Below, one piece after another: positions 24,101-35,490 of a stretch of 64,000 bases of DNA; within the stretch, counting starts at the first letter, position 1, and each line of letters begins with the position of its first letter. This DNA is from Culex pipiens pallens (taxonomy: Eukaryota > Arthropoda > Insecta > Diptera > Culicidae): positions 193,771,909 to 193,835,908 of the forward strand of contig NC_068938.1 in NCBI RefSeq assembly GCF_016801865.2, in the 5' to 3' direction. The position numbers were made by a program, and so were the translations under genes. The notes beneath the pieces were generated by a model. That model saw only the letters and a program-made list of their open reading frames with translations. It did no database searches and was not told where the DNA came from.

Positions 24101-24925
24101 TTTTACAATTCCGTCGTGAAACTACTTACTTTTCCTGTCATTCTTGAACGACGAAATAGCCTACTTTTCTGTACCAAAAATAACAGAATCGAATAGCAAC
24201 ACTTTTCGAAATAAATGCTGAAAAGTTCTATTTTTCAGCACTGAAATGGGTGCTGAAAAGTTGAACTTTTCAGCACTTGTTTCGAAAACTAACACTTTTC
24301 AACATTTTTTTTGATTTAAACGATTTATTGACAAAATACATGAAAATTCGACTTAAAATTTCACTCAATGGGTGTTTTTCGAAATTGCAAAAAATGTTGT
24401 ATGGAACTTGTTGCAAAACTTGATTTTTTCAGCACTCGTCGTATTTATCCAACTCGGTGAACCTCGTTGGATAAATGTACGACTCGTGCTGAAAAAATCC
24501 TCTTTTTGCAACTTGTTGCATAAACTACTATTATGCAACAAGTTGCAAAAAGAGGATTTTTTCAGCACGAGTCGTACATTTATCCAACGAGGTTCACCGA
24601 GTTGGATAAATACGAAGAGTGCTGAAAAAATCAAGTTTTGCAACGAGTTCCATTCAACATTTTTTGCAATTCCGAAAAACACCCATTGAGTGAAATTTTA
24701 AGTCAAATTTTCATGTATTTTGTCAATAAATCGTTTAAATCAAAAAAAATGAAAAGTGTTACTTTTCGAAACAAGTGCTGAAAAGTTCAAAAGTAGAACT
24801 TTTCAGCATTTATTTTGAAAAGTGTTGCTATACGATTCTGTTATTTTTGGTACAGAAAAATAGGCTACTTCGTCGTTCAAGAATGACAGGAAAAGTAAGT
24901 AGTTTCACGACGGAATTGCAAAAAA
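24101..24925. mobile_element. Head-to-head MITE pair forming a 0.8-kb palindrome
   Basis: A plus copy of the GCAATTCCGTCG family (24101-24520) and a minus copy (24534-24925) meet at TTGTTGCA, a 13-nt spacer (TAAACTACTATTA), and TGCAACAA. Arms are about 400 bp and nearly identical, so the two strands carry near-identical 105-codon frames, which is a symmetry artefact. TAATAGTAGTTT, the inverted family 3' end, also occurs just outside the left arm at about 24091. Confidence 0.92.
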
Positions 24926-24930
24926 TATAC

Positions 24931-25320
24931 TTTTTGCAATTCCGTGAAACTTCCTACTTTTCCTGTCATTCTTGAACGATGAAAAAGCCTTCTTTTCAAA
25001 ACCAAAAATAACAGAATCGAATAGTAACTTCAGCCATATGGCTAAAAAGCCATACTTTGCAGCACTGAAATGGATGCTAAAAAGTTAAACTTGTTTCAGC
25101 ACTTGTTTCGAAAAGTAATACTTTTCAACATTTTTTTTATTGAAACGGTTAATTGACAATGTATTTTGTCAATTAACCTAAATCAAAAAATGTTGAAAAC
25201 TTATAATTCTACTCAAAGGATGTTTCTCGGAATTGCTTAAAAATGTGGAACTCGTTGCAAAACTTGATTATTTCAGCACTTGTCGAACTTCTTTTTGCAA
25301 CATGTTACATAAACAACTAT
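24931..25320 (+). mobile_element. GCAATTCCGTCG-family MITE, diverged third copy
   Basis: Begins CTTTTTGCAATTCCGTGAAA directly after the palindrome and ends TACATAAACAACTATTTT. It has more substitutions and small deletions than its neighbours and has lost the TTTATCCAAC stem. The three copies are adjacent in plus, minus, plus order. Confidence 0.8.
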
Positions 25321-25721
25321 TTTGGATTTTTCTCTGAATTATCTCATTATAACCCTAAAACTTTGCTGAAGACTTGATGTCGATAGGAAAATCTCTTTTC
25401 GAGATATATATTACCAAAAATTATTTTACGATTTTAAGGGAGCAGCTGGCAACATTGTGTGGAGGCTCGTACGGACGAACGAATGATGCAAAATGCCTTC
25501 TTCAGCTTCCCAAAAAGCTTCAGTTATAATTAAAAAAAAATGAAAATCAAAATTTTATGTAATCGGCCGATTTTGTAGAGTATTTTCAATAAGTTGTAAA
25601 TGTTCATACAATTGTGCGCAGCTGTCAATACAAAATACAAACATTGATACCTCAAAGTTCAAATTTCAGGTCCTCAAGAACGTTTTTTAATCGATTTGGT
25701 GTCTTCGGCAAAATTATAAAT

Positions 25722-27235
25722 GGGCAATTCTCCGCCTCACATAGTAGTCGCCCCGACCTTTCTTCGATTTGCGTGAAACTTTGTCCTAAAAGGTAACTTT
25801 TGACCCTGGTCACGAATCCGAGGTCCGTTTTTTTATATCTCGTGACGGAGGGGCGGTACGTTTTTTAACATGCGAAAAAAGAGGTATTTTTCAATAATTT
25901 GCAGCCTGAAACGGTAATTTGATAAAAATATGATGTCAAAGGGACTTTTATTTAAAATTGGACGCACGATTTGATGGCTTACTCAAAATTCCAAAAAAAC
26001 GTATTTGTCATCAAGAAAAATACTGAAAAAGTTTTAAAAAATCTGCCATTTTCCGTTACTTAACTGAAAAAATTTGGAACATGTCATTTTAAGGGAAATT
26101 TAATGTACTTTTCGAATCTTCATTAACCCAGAAGGGTATTTTTTTGATTTGAACGTTTTTTTTCATTTTAAAATTTCGTGTTTTTTTTCTAACATTGCAA
26201 GGTTATTTTTTAGAGTGTATCAATGTTCTATAAAGTTGTAGAGCAGACAATTAAAAAAATGTTGATTTGAAAACATAAGAGGTTTGCTTACAAACATCAA
26301 GAGTTATCACGATATTACGAAACAAATAAGGCTTCATCCATAAAGTACGTCACGCTAAAATCAGCCAAAATTTACCCCCCCTCCCCCCCTTTGTCACGCT
26401 TTTCCTATACTTATAACATGCAATGTCACACTTGCTCAGACCCCCTCTCCCCCCCTAGAGCGTGACATACTTTATGGATGACGCCTAATTGAAAAGTTGG
26501 TCGTCGTTGATCATGGCCGTTCATGGTCACCCGCGACAAACAAGGACGACAAAACAAAAAGAAACCCAAAATAAAAAAAAATAAAATGCGAAATTTTAAA
26601 ATTTAAAAAGTAACTTTAAAAAAAAAAATCGTGGGATTGCAAAAACTCGTGATGGTTATATGCAAACCCCTTATGTTTTTATATCTTTTTTGAAATTATA
26701 ATAATTTTTGAAATTTTTTGCTCTACAACTTTGTAGAACACCCCTGCAAAGTTTGAAAAAACACGAAATTTTAAAAATAAAATTTTTGGTCAAAATGAAA
26801 AAAATTACCCTTCTGGGTTGATGTAGATTCGAAAAGTACATTAAATTTACCTAAAAATGACATTTTCCAAAATAATTTACAGTTGAGTATCGGAAAACGG
26901 CAAAGTTTTTAAAACTTTTTAGTGTTTTTCTCGGCGATTTTTTTTCAGATGAGTACGCCATCAAATCGGACGTCCGATTTTACATAAAAGCCCGTTTGAC
27001 ACTAAATTTCTATCTCATCACCGTTTCAGACTGCAAATTATTGAAAAACATCTCTTTTTTTGAATGTTCAAAAATGATAGGGGTCGTACTGCCCCGCCGT
27101 CACGAGATATCAGAAAACGGACCTCGGATTCGTGATCAGGGACAAAAGTTACCCCTTAGGACAAAGTTTCACGCAAATCGAAGAGGGGTCGGGGCAACTT
27201 ATCCCGATTTCGTATGAGTTGGTAGAGAATTCTCC
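25722..27235. mobile_element. Long-TIR foldback element (GGGNAATTCTC family), copy 1
   Basis: Left arm from GGGCAATTCTCCGCCTCA; right arm ends GGTAGAGAATTCTCC. Arms of several hundred bp are inverted copies of each other, with landmarks CGCCCCGACC/GGTCGGGGC, ACGAATCCGAGGTCCG/CGGACCTCGGATTCGT and TCGTGACGGAGGGGCGG/CCGCCGTCACGA. The other copy is at 32004-35301. A small MITE sits in the left arm at 26340-26485. No transposase. Confidence 0.85.
26340..26485. mobile_element. 146-bp MITE with TAA target duplication
   Basis: Ends are GGCTTCATCCATAAAGTACG and CATACTTTATGGATGACGCC, inverted repeats of about 28 bp. TAA flanks each side. The uninterrupted version of the host arm near 34600-34640 lacks it, confirming insertion. 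A 3-bp TAA duplication fits PIF/Harbinger-type elements (TWA), but no protein supports this. Confidence 0.85.
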
Positions 27236-28449
27236 ATATATTCCTCTTCCAAAACCTGCCAAAATTCAGAAATCTCTTCAAATGCACCACAGAGACAGCA
27301 CTGCTAAGCCGGGTTTAATGCCATCACTTTGGCCTGGGCCAAGGGTCAACCTCGTTTCGGACGGCTGGCCCTCACACAGATTGAAGCTGCTAAGCTGCTG
27401 CAATCTTTTGAAAGCCAACCAATGCTACATGTCCTGTGTCCAGAACACTCACACTGGTGTGAGTAGTTTGGGGACCGAAAAGAGAAGGGACGAAATTTGA
27501 GCTCTCGTAGAAGGTTTCCAATTTGGGGATGAGTTTGAAACAGGTTTTTTTTCTCTGAAGTGAAGATGTGCAACTTCAAACGACACATCCCGCAAACGAC
27601 CACAGGCAGTGTTGCCAGACGGCGTATTTCAAACGTATGTTCAAAGCTTGTTGCTGGTAACCCCCTCGAGGCAGCACTCCTTAAGGCGGGGTGCTGTGTC
27701 ATTTCTCCATTTTCATTTTCCACTTTGGCTTTTCCGAGTGAATACGAGGCTGCCGGCCAACATCAGCAGCAGCAGCTGCAACCGAAAATCAGCCCCAGGT
27801 CAAACAGGAAGGTTGGGGCAACAGAAACAAGCCAGCAAACAGCTGCTTTTGCTCCTTGAAGTGTGTGTGTGATGTTAGGTGGGTGGAGCGCGTCAAAGAA
27901 GTTGGATTTCATGTTGCACATCGTTTCACCTTTTTTTTTGCTGCTGCTGCTGCCTTGTTTCAATTCTGCGTGTACACATCCTTTTGAAAGGATGGTCCTT
28001 AGGGCACCACGATGTCGACGATGGCAATGGTCTCTCTCTCTCTCTCATCTTCAAATGGGTTCCAAAGGGGACAAGCTTTTTTTACTTGTTTGGCACATGT
28101 TGGTTTGATTCTGATGATAGTGAAAAGTGTTTGAAGTTGGTTATGGCTGGAGAGAAGGGATTACGAAAGTGTGTCCGTATTCCTTTTTTGCGAATATAGC
28201 CGTGAAAAATTTTATGTATGAAATTTAAAATTTTAATCACTATTTTTCAAAAAAATCCTAACTCAGTGGCAGAATTTTTGACCATACTTCTCTATGGCTC
28301 AAAAATTGCGGGTTTTGGTTCCCTTAAATTAATTGACCAAAAAATCTCGAAAATAAAAAAAAATACAAATTTTGGGAAATTGAGATTTTGTGAAAAAAAA
28401 CTAATTGGAAAATAGTTTGTCAATTAAATTGTCCATACAAATTTGGCAC
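27236..28449. other. Intron, mixed composition
   Basis: Positions 27300-28160 are the most GC-balanced part of this area, with CAG/CTG runs (27760-27780, 27940-27955) and (CT)n at 28030. Frames to 125 codons overlap on both strands without conserved motifs. I do not call a gene. Confidence 0.4.
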
Positions 28450-29510
28450 CTGTCCATACAAAAATGATTTATGAAAATTCAAAAATCTGTAACTTTTAAG
28501 GGAATTTTTTGATCGATTTGATGAGTTGTAGGTATGAATAAGGACTACTCTGGAAAAAAAGATACGCGGTAATTTTTTTTGTGATTTTTAATTTCACTTT
28601 TTGTCACTTAAACTTGATTTGCAAAAAAAAAAAAACAATTTTTAATTTTTTCTGATAAAACAATATTTTAATTTTTTTTATCAAGACTAACATTTCATAA
28701 GGACGTAATATTGAACACTTGGCCCTTTCGAAATGTCAGTCTTGATTTTAAAAATTTAGAAATATTGTTTTCAGAAAGATCAAAAAATTTCACTATTGTT
28801 TCATATTTTAACATTGAAAATCGAACCATTAGTTGCTGAGTTATCGACTTTAGAAAATGGTGGGTTGTTGTTTTCAATTTTTCTGTTTTTAAATCTTTGC
28901 ATGGCAATATCTTAGCAACTTAAGGTCGTATCAACAAAGTTCAAAAAACCAAAATATTAGAGAATTTTCTCAGCTTTTCAAAAATATTTTTTTCAAAGGT
29001 GGGCAAATATGGGCACTAATTTAAAAAATAAATGACTGCGACTATTTTTAAAAAAGTTACCTAAAAATGGATATAACTTGTAAACGGTGCACTGTATCAA
29101 AATTTCAATAAAGTACTTTTGATTGCAAAATCGATTTTACATCGAAAAATGAAGTTGAAATTTTTTTGCGACCAATATTATGATTTTTTGAGAAAATCAG
29201 TATTGTTTCAAAAATTCATAACTCGGTCAAAGATTTTTTGCACATTCCACAAATTTCTGAAAAGTTGGCGTTTGATGTCCACTAAAACAAATCAGAAAAT
29301 GAAAAAAAAAATAGTGTATCTTTGCAAATCAAGTTTAAGTGACAAAAAGTAAAATTAAAAATCACCAAAAAAGTTTAACCGTGTATCATTTTTTTCTGTG
29401 TAGTCCTCATCCTTACCTACAACTTTGACAAAGACACGAAATCGATCAAATAATTCCTTCAAAAGTTACAGATTTTTGAATTTTCATGATATTTTGTATG
29501 GAAAGCTGTC
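28450..29510. mobile_element. Long inverted-repeat element with diverged interior
   Basis: The left arm (28450-28600: 'gtccatacaaaaatgattta', 'aaaaatctgtaacttttaag', 'gatcgattt', 'ggactactctgg') is inverted at 29390-29510. The interior, including the 'ctaacatttcataaggacg' and 'accattagttgctgag' blocks, is shared with 52030-52870 in the same orientation. No coding capacity. Confidence 0.7.
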
Positions 29511-31114
29511 AAATTATGTTTGATTTGGCATAATAGCCGAATTTTCAATTATGGGCAGTTTACAAACTCTACTGCAAAAAAAAATCCTTCTCAACCCTTA
29601 ACGTCAAATTGCATTTAAAATTTGTCCAACAACCCTTCCTTTCCACAATCTTCCATCTTCAGATCTTTACAAATATAACATAAAACGAAACAAAGCCTAC
29701 ACGCCATCCAAATCACTCGGATCAAACTTACCTACAGGTTATCGGGAAAAGTTGAAGAGCAAAAAATACACCTTTCCGGAAATGGCCCCAGAATGTAGGC
29801 AATCCCACAAACCGGCAGACGCGAACAAAAAGGGCTTTTCCCACAGCATCCGATAGAGGGATCTTGTGGGAGTTGAGTTTTTTTTTTTTGCTTCCTTCTT
29901 CCTCTTTCCAAAGTATCTAGGAACTACAAAACACTCCACAAAGCCATTTCCATTCACTTTACTACCGTCTGATCCCATCCGATACATTCCACCCGGTGGT
30001 GAATGAGGGCGGGAAAAAAACTTTCACTTTGTATCGAGGGTATTTTTATCCCCTCTTCCTTACTTTTTTTTTCAGTGTAGTGAAAAGCTTTTTATAGAAA
30101 TTCCTTTAAATTAAGTTCAGAATGAAGATTTTTTCTACAGAAAATACTCGTTCTTTCACTGAGGACTTCCGGATCGAGTCAGTTCCATTCAACTTTCGTG
30201 GAAGAGTTCAGGGGAAAATAGAAACATTGTGTTCTTATCTGATGTTTGGTTTCGTCGTACTCGGGAAGATTTTTTCAGTACCGAAAATTGCCACTACCAG
30301 GAACTGCCAGCAGTGGTCTTTTGCCAGTTCTTGGAATACTGACTTTGCTGGTAGTTTTATGTTATTGAAATTATTTTTTTCCTGCGTTATATAGCTCTTC
30401 TGGGCCCTCCTCTCCATTCTATGGTGTTGTTTTGGACGGCCAGCAGCAGCTTCTGGACAGGTCCTATTACAGCAGGACGAAAGTTCTGATTTCAAGTAAG
30501 TAAGAGGTGAAACACTTGGAAAAATCTATGGATGAATACTAAAAAAAAATCTTTAAAAATCTGCAAACAAAACTCAAATTCTAAATTATTGATCAAGATT
30601 TTCATAAAGAATCTTGAAATGCCAAAATACTATCAAGAATTTTTAATATTTTTTTAAGCGTAAAATGGAGGAGTTAATTTTTTTTTGGTGATCATAAAAT
30701 ATTTAAGAATTAAAACAAAAATGGCAAATTTGCCACGAATAAAAATATCAGTAAATAAATTCAATTAATAAATCATTATATTCACAAATAAAAATCTAAA
30801 CCCAAAATAGATCCAAAGCAATGCACACAGAACAAATAAATTTACCTCCATGATTAAATTTCATAATTCAAAATTTGAAGATAAAAAAGTAACAAGATCG
30901 AAAAGGTGTCTGGAAAAACTAAAAAAAAAGAAAACAGGCATAAGATGATTGAAAGTTGTATAATTATTATGCAGAAAAAACGAAGAAAATCATGAAGCAA
31001 TAAAGTATTTTTTTTTTTTGGTGTAAAAGTTGTTAAAAATACTTGCTGATACAGGCATGCCCCGGTTATGATTCGTTCTGCTGCCTCGATTAAGCACTAC
31101 CAAGTGCTTAATTG
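29511..31114. other. Intron, mixed then AT-rich
   Basis: Includes an inverted fragment of the GCACTGCCCA family at about 29525-29566 and a purine/pyrimidine-skewed stretch at 29740-30060. A splice-donor-like 'acttacctac' (minus strand) at about 29729 has no convincing exon attached. No gene called. Confidence 0.4.
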
Positions 31115-32336
31115 AAGCACTGAGCTAATGAGATTTGGGCAATATGGGAGACATTGGCTATAATCCTATGAAAAATATTCCAAACTTCAAAAAATTACAG
31201 TGTTTAGGAATTGGGATGATGTCAGCTATCCATTGCAATTATAATTAAATGAAAATTTTCACCAAAATACAAATTTTTTTATTTTATTTTTTTATGTTAA
31301 AAAAAAGTTTTTTCAATATGGATATCAAATGATCGAACATTTTTCAAACATTTCGAAAGTTACAGCACAATGTTTTGAAAATACTCAAATTTTTCAACAA
31401 AACTACGTATTTTCGAAAAGTACTAAAAAATCAGTTTTTTACAATATGTGTATCAAATGATCGATATTTTTTCATACATTTCGAAAGTAATCATATTTTT
31501 TCCGAAATACTCAAAATGATCACAAAACTACGTATTTTCGTTAAAATACTGAAACTTTCAGTTTTTTACAATTTGGGTATCAAATGATCGGGATTTTTTA
31601 ATACATTCCAATAATTATAATATTTTTTGTGGAATACTCATTTTCGAAAATCATTTTTGAGTATTCCACAAAAAATATTACTGGGTCATTTGATACCCAC
31701 ATATTATTTTTTTAATATTTAGTGTTTTGTTCGAAAATACGTAGTTTTTTGAAAATTTTGAGTATTTCACAAAACATACTATAACATTCGAAATGTATGG
31801 AAAAATCCCAATCATTTGATACCCATATTCTAAAAAAACTGGAATTTTAAGTGCTTTTTCTAAAATACGTAGTTTTGTGAAAATTTTGAGTATTTAAAAA
31901 AATGTGTAAAAACTTTTGAAATTTATAAAAAATATCCCGATCAATTGATACTCATAATGTAATAACAATAATTTTGAGGTTTTTTTTCTTTGTTTTGAGA
32001 ATAGGGTAATTCTCTACCAACTCACACGAAATCGGGAAAAGTTGCCCCGACCCCTCTTCGATTTGCGTGAAACTTTGTCCTAAGGGGTAACTTCCCAAGT
32101 AGCACTCATAACTTGTCGACTGTTGAATAATAGTTAGACAGCTGTTTTGGATCAACATACGAGAAAAAATTTCAACGTTAGTTAAATAACAGTTTGTTTC
32201 ACTACTTGTATAACTGACTTATGTAACTTATGAGATGTGTGCCATACAGGTGTTAAAACACAGTCAACTTCACTCTTTTCCAACTTTTACACACAACATA
32301 GGGAATATGCACTCGCTCCTAACCCCATCCAATTTG

Positions 32337-32680
32337 CTGTTTTTCACTATAAAAGTAAATCTTTCCCAGTTCCTGAGGGGAACACCCTTGAAGAGTATCG
32401 GGGCCGGCATTTACAAAGCGGATTCAGTGGCAATTTCATTTTCAACTTAATGTTAACATGTTTAGGTTAATGTTAACATTCCATAGGTTGCCTTCCTAAG
32501 GTGTCGTTGACAAGGTCCAGCTTGTGACGATGCACTACCTTCCCTTTACTAAGCAATCGAATCCAGAAGGGAAAAGATCACCAGTTGTGTTGGTCCGAGC
32601 CGGGATTTGAACTCCGATCTACCGCTTACGAGGCGGAAGCGTTACCACTAGGCTACGTGACTCGGTCTGTTTTTCACTAT
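32337..32680 (-). mobile_element. tRNA-derived SINE with 14-bp target duplication
   Basis: A perfect 14-bp direct repeat (CTGTTTTTCACTAT) at 32337-32350 and 32667-32680 flanks the insert 32351-32666. The minus-strand head (32665 down to 32595) folds as a tRNA: a 7-bp acceptor stem (CCGAGTC/GGCTCGG), box A TAGCCTAGTGG (32645-32655), box B GAGTTCAAATCCC (32602-32614) and an anticodon-loop-like CTCGTAA (CGT, threonine-like). A tRNA-unrelated body of about 240 bp follows. This is the head of a SINE and not a tRNA gene. Confidence 0.9.
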
Positions 32681-32927
32681 CAAAACAATTTATTTTGAAA
32701 CACTTTTGATAGAAACTTACTTGCTCACTTCCTATTGAGATATTTATCACTTTATTTCACTCGAAAACACTTTTTATGAGCTGTAATTGAACGTCAAAGT
32801 GCTGATATGCCAAGATGCTGTTCGCTCATCTGCAATGTTTTGCTCGAAAACAGTTTGTTGAATAAAAACAATATTGCACTGTTTGTTTCACTGCTTATCT
32901 AACATTGTCATGTGACGACATCTTCAG

Positions 32928-32959
<32 letters not shown>
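32928..32959 (+). repeat. 32-nt poly(A) run
   Basis: An uninterrupted run of 32 adenines follows 'gacatcttcag'. It could be the tail of a decayed retroinsertion or simple slippage. No target duplication was found around it. Confidence 0.9.
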
Positions 32960-32962
<3 letters not shown>

Positions 32963-35490
32963 GCGTGACCAACCATTCTATAAATAACCTTAGGTTTTCT
33001 CGCTTTGTTACACAAATGTTATTGGAGAAAAGATAATATAACTGATGCTCAACATACATATTCAACTTGACATTGCGTGTTGTTAGGTGGTGTAAATTTG
33101 TACATGAGGAATTTAGAGTTTCAATAATGTTTATTTATTGAAGATTAAAATAGTTTTGATTGTTGACCGATTAGTTTGTAAACATTTCGCTGGTAAAAGC
33201 TACAAAAATTATCAGCTTATAGAGTTTATGATAGAGAAAACAACAAATCAAAATCATACCGATTTTCAATATTACTCCGTGGTACGGTAATCGAAATGAC
33301 AGTTGAAACGGTTTGTTATAACAAAGTTATATAGTGGAGTTATAAAAATTGACTTGAAACAAACTTATATAACTTCAATATCAATGACAGCCTTCGTTGG
33401 AGTTATGTTCTTTAGCTAACAAAACAGACAGCAGCCTTCTTATTGACACTTGGGCCAGCTTGTTTACTATGAAGCCCCGTGGAGAGATGTGGAAGCGCGC
33501 CTGGACCTGCCGTGGAGATAACAACAAATCGTCGAAGTCATCGGATCGAGTCTTGGGAAAGAGGAAGTTCATCAAAAAAGGAAAATCTAAAAGTTTGCCA
33601 TGCAGGGAATTTCACACTAATCACAGGTAGACTGCGAGCCATGATTGTTTTTCTTCAATTTCAATTTCGAATTATTTTTAATAAATCTGGCAAAAACACT
33701 CTTATTTTTTTTATTTGCTTCGTCGTTGATTGAAATTCTAATAAGAAATGTTTGTTTACATGTAAGTTAGTCAACGGTTAGACAGCTGTTTTCAATCTTT
33801 CAAACTTTCCTTTTCAGTGTGCGCTTTGATTTGACAGCACAGCCGTAAACCACGCCCCCTTTTTTCGTTGAATCCCTTGTTAGCTAGCACAGTGTTGTCA
33901 AATACATTTGTACAACTTACTGTGATAACTTGCATCTTATTCTGGCAAGTTATACAACAGAAAAAAGTGCGCTTTTTCCAATGCATAGGAGTTGTAGAAC
34001 AAGTTGTGGTAACGAGGCGGATTGGTTGTACAACCAGTTAGGAAATACGTTTATCTGACAAAGTGTGTTACTTGGGTTTTGTCCCTGATCACGAATCCGA
34101 GGTCCGTTTTTTGATATCTCGTGACGGAGGGGCGGTACGACCCCTTCCATTTTTGAACATGCGAAAAAAGAGGTGTTTTTCAATAATTTGCAGCCTGAAA
34201 CGGTGATTAGATAGAAATTTGGTGTCAAAGGGACTTTTATGTAAAATTAGACGCCCGATTTGATGGCGTACTCAGAATTCCGAAAAAACGTATTTTTCAC
34301 CGAAAAAAACACTAAAAAAGTTTTAAAAATTCTCCCATTTTCCGTTACTCGACTGTAAAAAATTTTGGAACATGTCATTTTATGGGAAATTTAATGTACT
34401 TTTCGAATCTACATTGACCCAGAAGGGTCATTTTTTCATTTAGAACAAAATTTTTCATTTTAATATATCGTATTTTTTCTAACTTTGCAGGGTTATTTTT
34501 AAGAGTGTAACAATGTTCTACAAAGTTGTAGAACAGACAATTACAAAAATTTTGATATATAGACATAAGGGGTTTGCTTATAAACAGCACGAGTTATCGC
34601 GATTTTACGAAAAAAAAGTTTTGAAAAAGTTACTTTTTGCGTTTCTCTTTGTTTCGTCGTCCGTGTTTGTCGCGGGTGACCATGAACGCCCATGATCGAT
34701 GACGACCAACTTTTTCAAAACTTTTTTTCGTAAAATCGCGATAACTCGTGATGTTTATGAGCAAACCCCTTATGTCTATATATCAAAATTTTTGTAATCG
34801 TCTGCTCTACAACTTTGTGGAACATTGTTACACTCTAAAAAATAACCCTGCAAAGTTAGAAAAAATACGAAATATTAAAATGAAAAATTTTGTTCTAGAT
34901 GAAAAAATGACCCTTCTGGGTCAATGTAGATTCGAAAAGTACATTAAATTTCCCATAAAATGACATGTTCCAATTTTTTTTACAGTCGAGTAACGGAAAA
35001 TGGGTTTACGTTTTTTCGGAATTCTGAGTACGCCATCAAATCGGGCGTCTAATTTTACATAAAAGTCCCTTTGACACCAAATTTCTATCTCATCACCGTT
35101 TCAGGCTGCAAATTATTGAAAAACACCTCTTTTTTCGCATGTTCAAAAATGGAAGGGGTCGTACCGCCCCTCCGTCACAAGATATCAAAAAACGGACCTC
35201 GGATTCGTGATCAGGGACAAAAGTTACCCCTTAGGACAAAGTTTCACGCAAATCGAAGAGGGGTCGGGGCAACTGCTGTGTGAGTTGGCGGAGAATTACC
35301 CAATAAAATGCATTTTCAAAATACAGGAACATACGTATTTCTGTGAAAATTTTCATGTAATTATAAATAACATCATCCCGATTCTCAAACACCATAATTA
35401 TTTGAAGTTTGGATGATTTTTCATAGGATTACAGCCAATGTCTTCCATATAGCCCAAATCCCATAAGTTCTGTGTTCTGTGCACAAAATC

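Larger units (their letters stand above)
32094..34076. mobile_element. ~2-kb element with CCCAAGTARCAC termini
   Basis: Starts CCCAAGTAGCACTCATAACT and ends CAAAGTGTGTTACTTGGG, so the TIR is about 12 bp. It duplicates TT: the host arm reads taacTTTTgtccc where intact (see 35213-35235, inverted) and has two plus four T around this insert. The word GTTAGACAGCTGTTTT occurs near both ends (about 32131 and 33776). No recognisable transposase. A less AT-rich island at 33405-33605 has short frames on both strands. A SINE and a poly(A) run sit inside. Confidence 0.8.
32004..35301. mobile_element. Long-TIR foldback element (GGGNAATTCTC family), copy 2, interrupted
   Basis: Left end GGGTAATTCTCTACCAACTC; right end GAGTTGGCGGAGAATTACCC. 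AATA flanks both sides (32000-32003 and 35302-35305), which suggests a 4-bp target duplication. The left arm is split after 32093 by the element 32094-34076 and resumes at 34079. The native length is about 1.3 kb, with arms of about 600 bp facing each other around 34680. Confidence 0.85.
31115..35490. mobile_element. Foldback element of ~120-bp subrepeats, outermost of a four-level nest
   Basis: The arm at about 31128-31290 ('atgagatttgggc', 'gacattggctataatcctat', 'gggatgatg', 'aaaattttcacc') is inverted at 35330-35480. Between about 31300 and 31960 lie subrepeats of ~120 bp carrying TATCAAATGATCG and ACGTATTTTCG, first in direct orientation and then, after about 31645, inverted. Positions 32004-35301 are a later insertion. 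The native element is therefore about 1.1 kb. Confidence 0.7.

Noticed and set aside
24365..24689. Two near-identical 105-codon proteins on opposite strands
   Set aside because: They are mirror images produced by the palindromic MITE pair. Similar frames occur in other copies of the same MITE.
27132..27963. Overlapping frames of 60-125 codons as genes
   Set aside because: They overlap on both strands in several frames with no shared motif or codon bias.
29729..29987. Possible minus-strand exon with donor 'acttacctac'
   Set aside because: The frame upstream of the donor has low-complexity lysine-rich content, no match to the GRK2/3 sequence expected next, and no convincing acceptor.
32595..32665. 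Functional tRNA-Thr (CGT) gene
   Set aside because: The tRNA-like part is the head of an insert flanked by a 14-bp target duplication and followed by a SINE body. Its D-arm and anticodon stem pair poorly.
25722..35301. The two long-TIR copies as one duplicated genomic segment
   Set aside because: Each copy has its own ends and different flanks, so two separate insertions explain them better.
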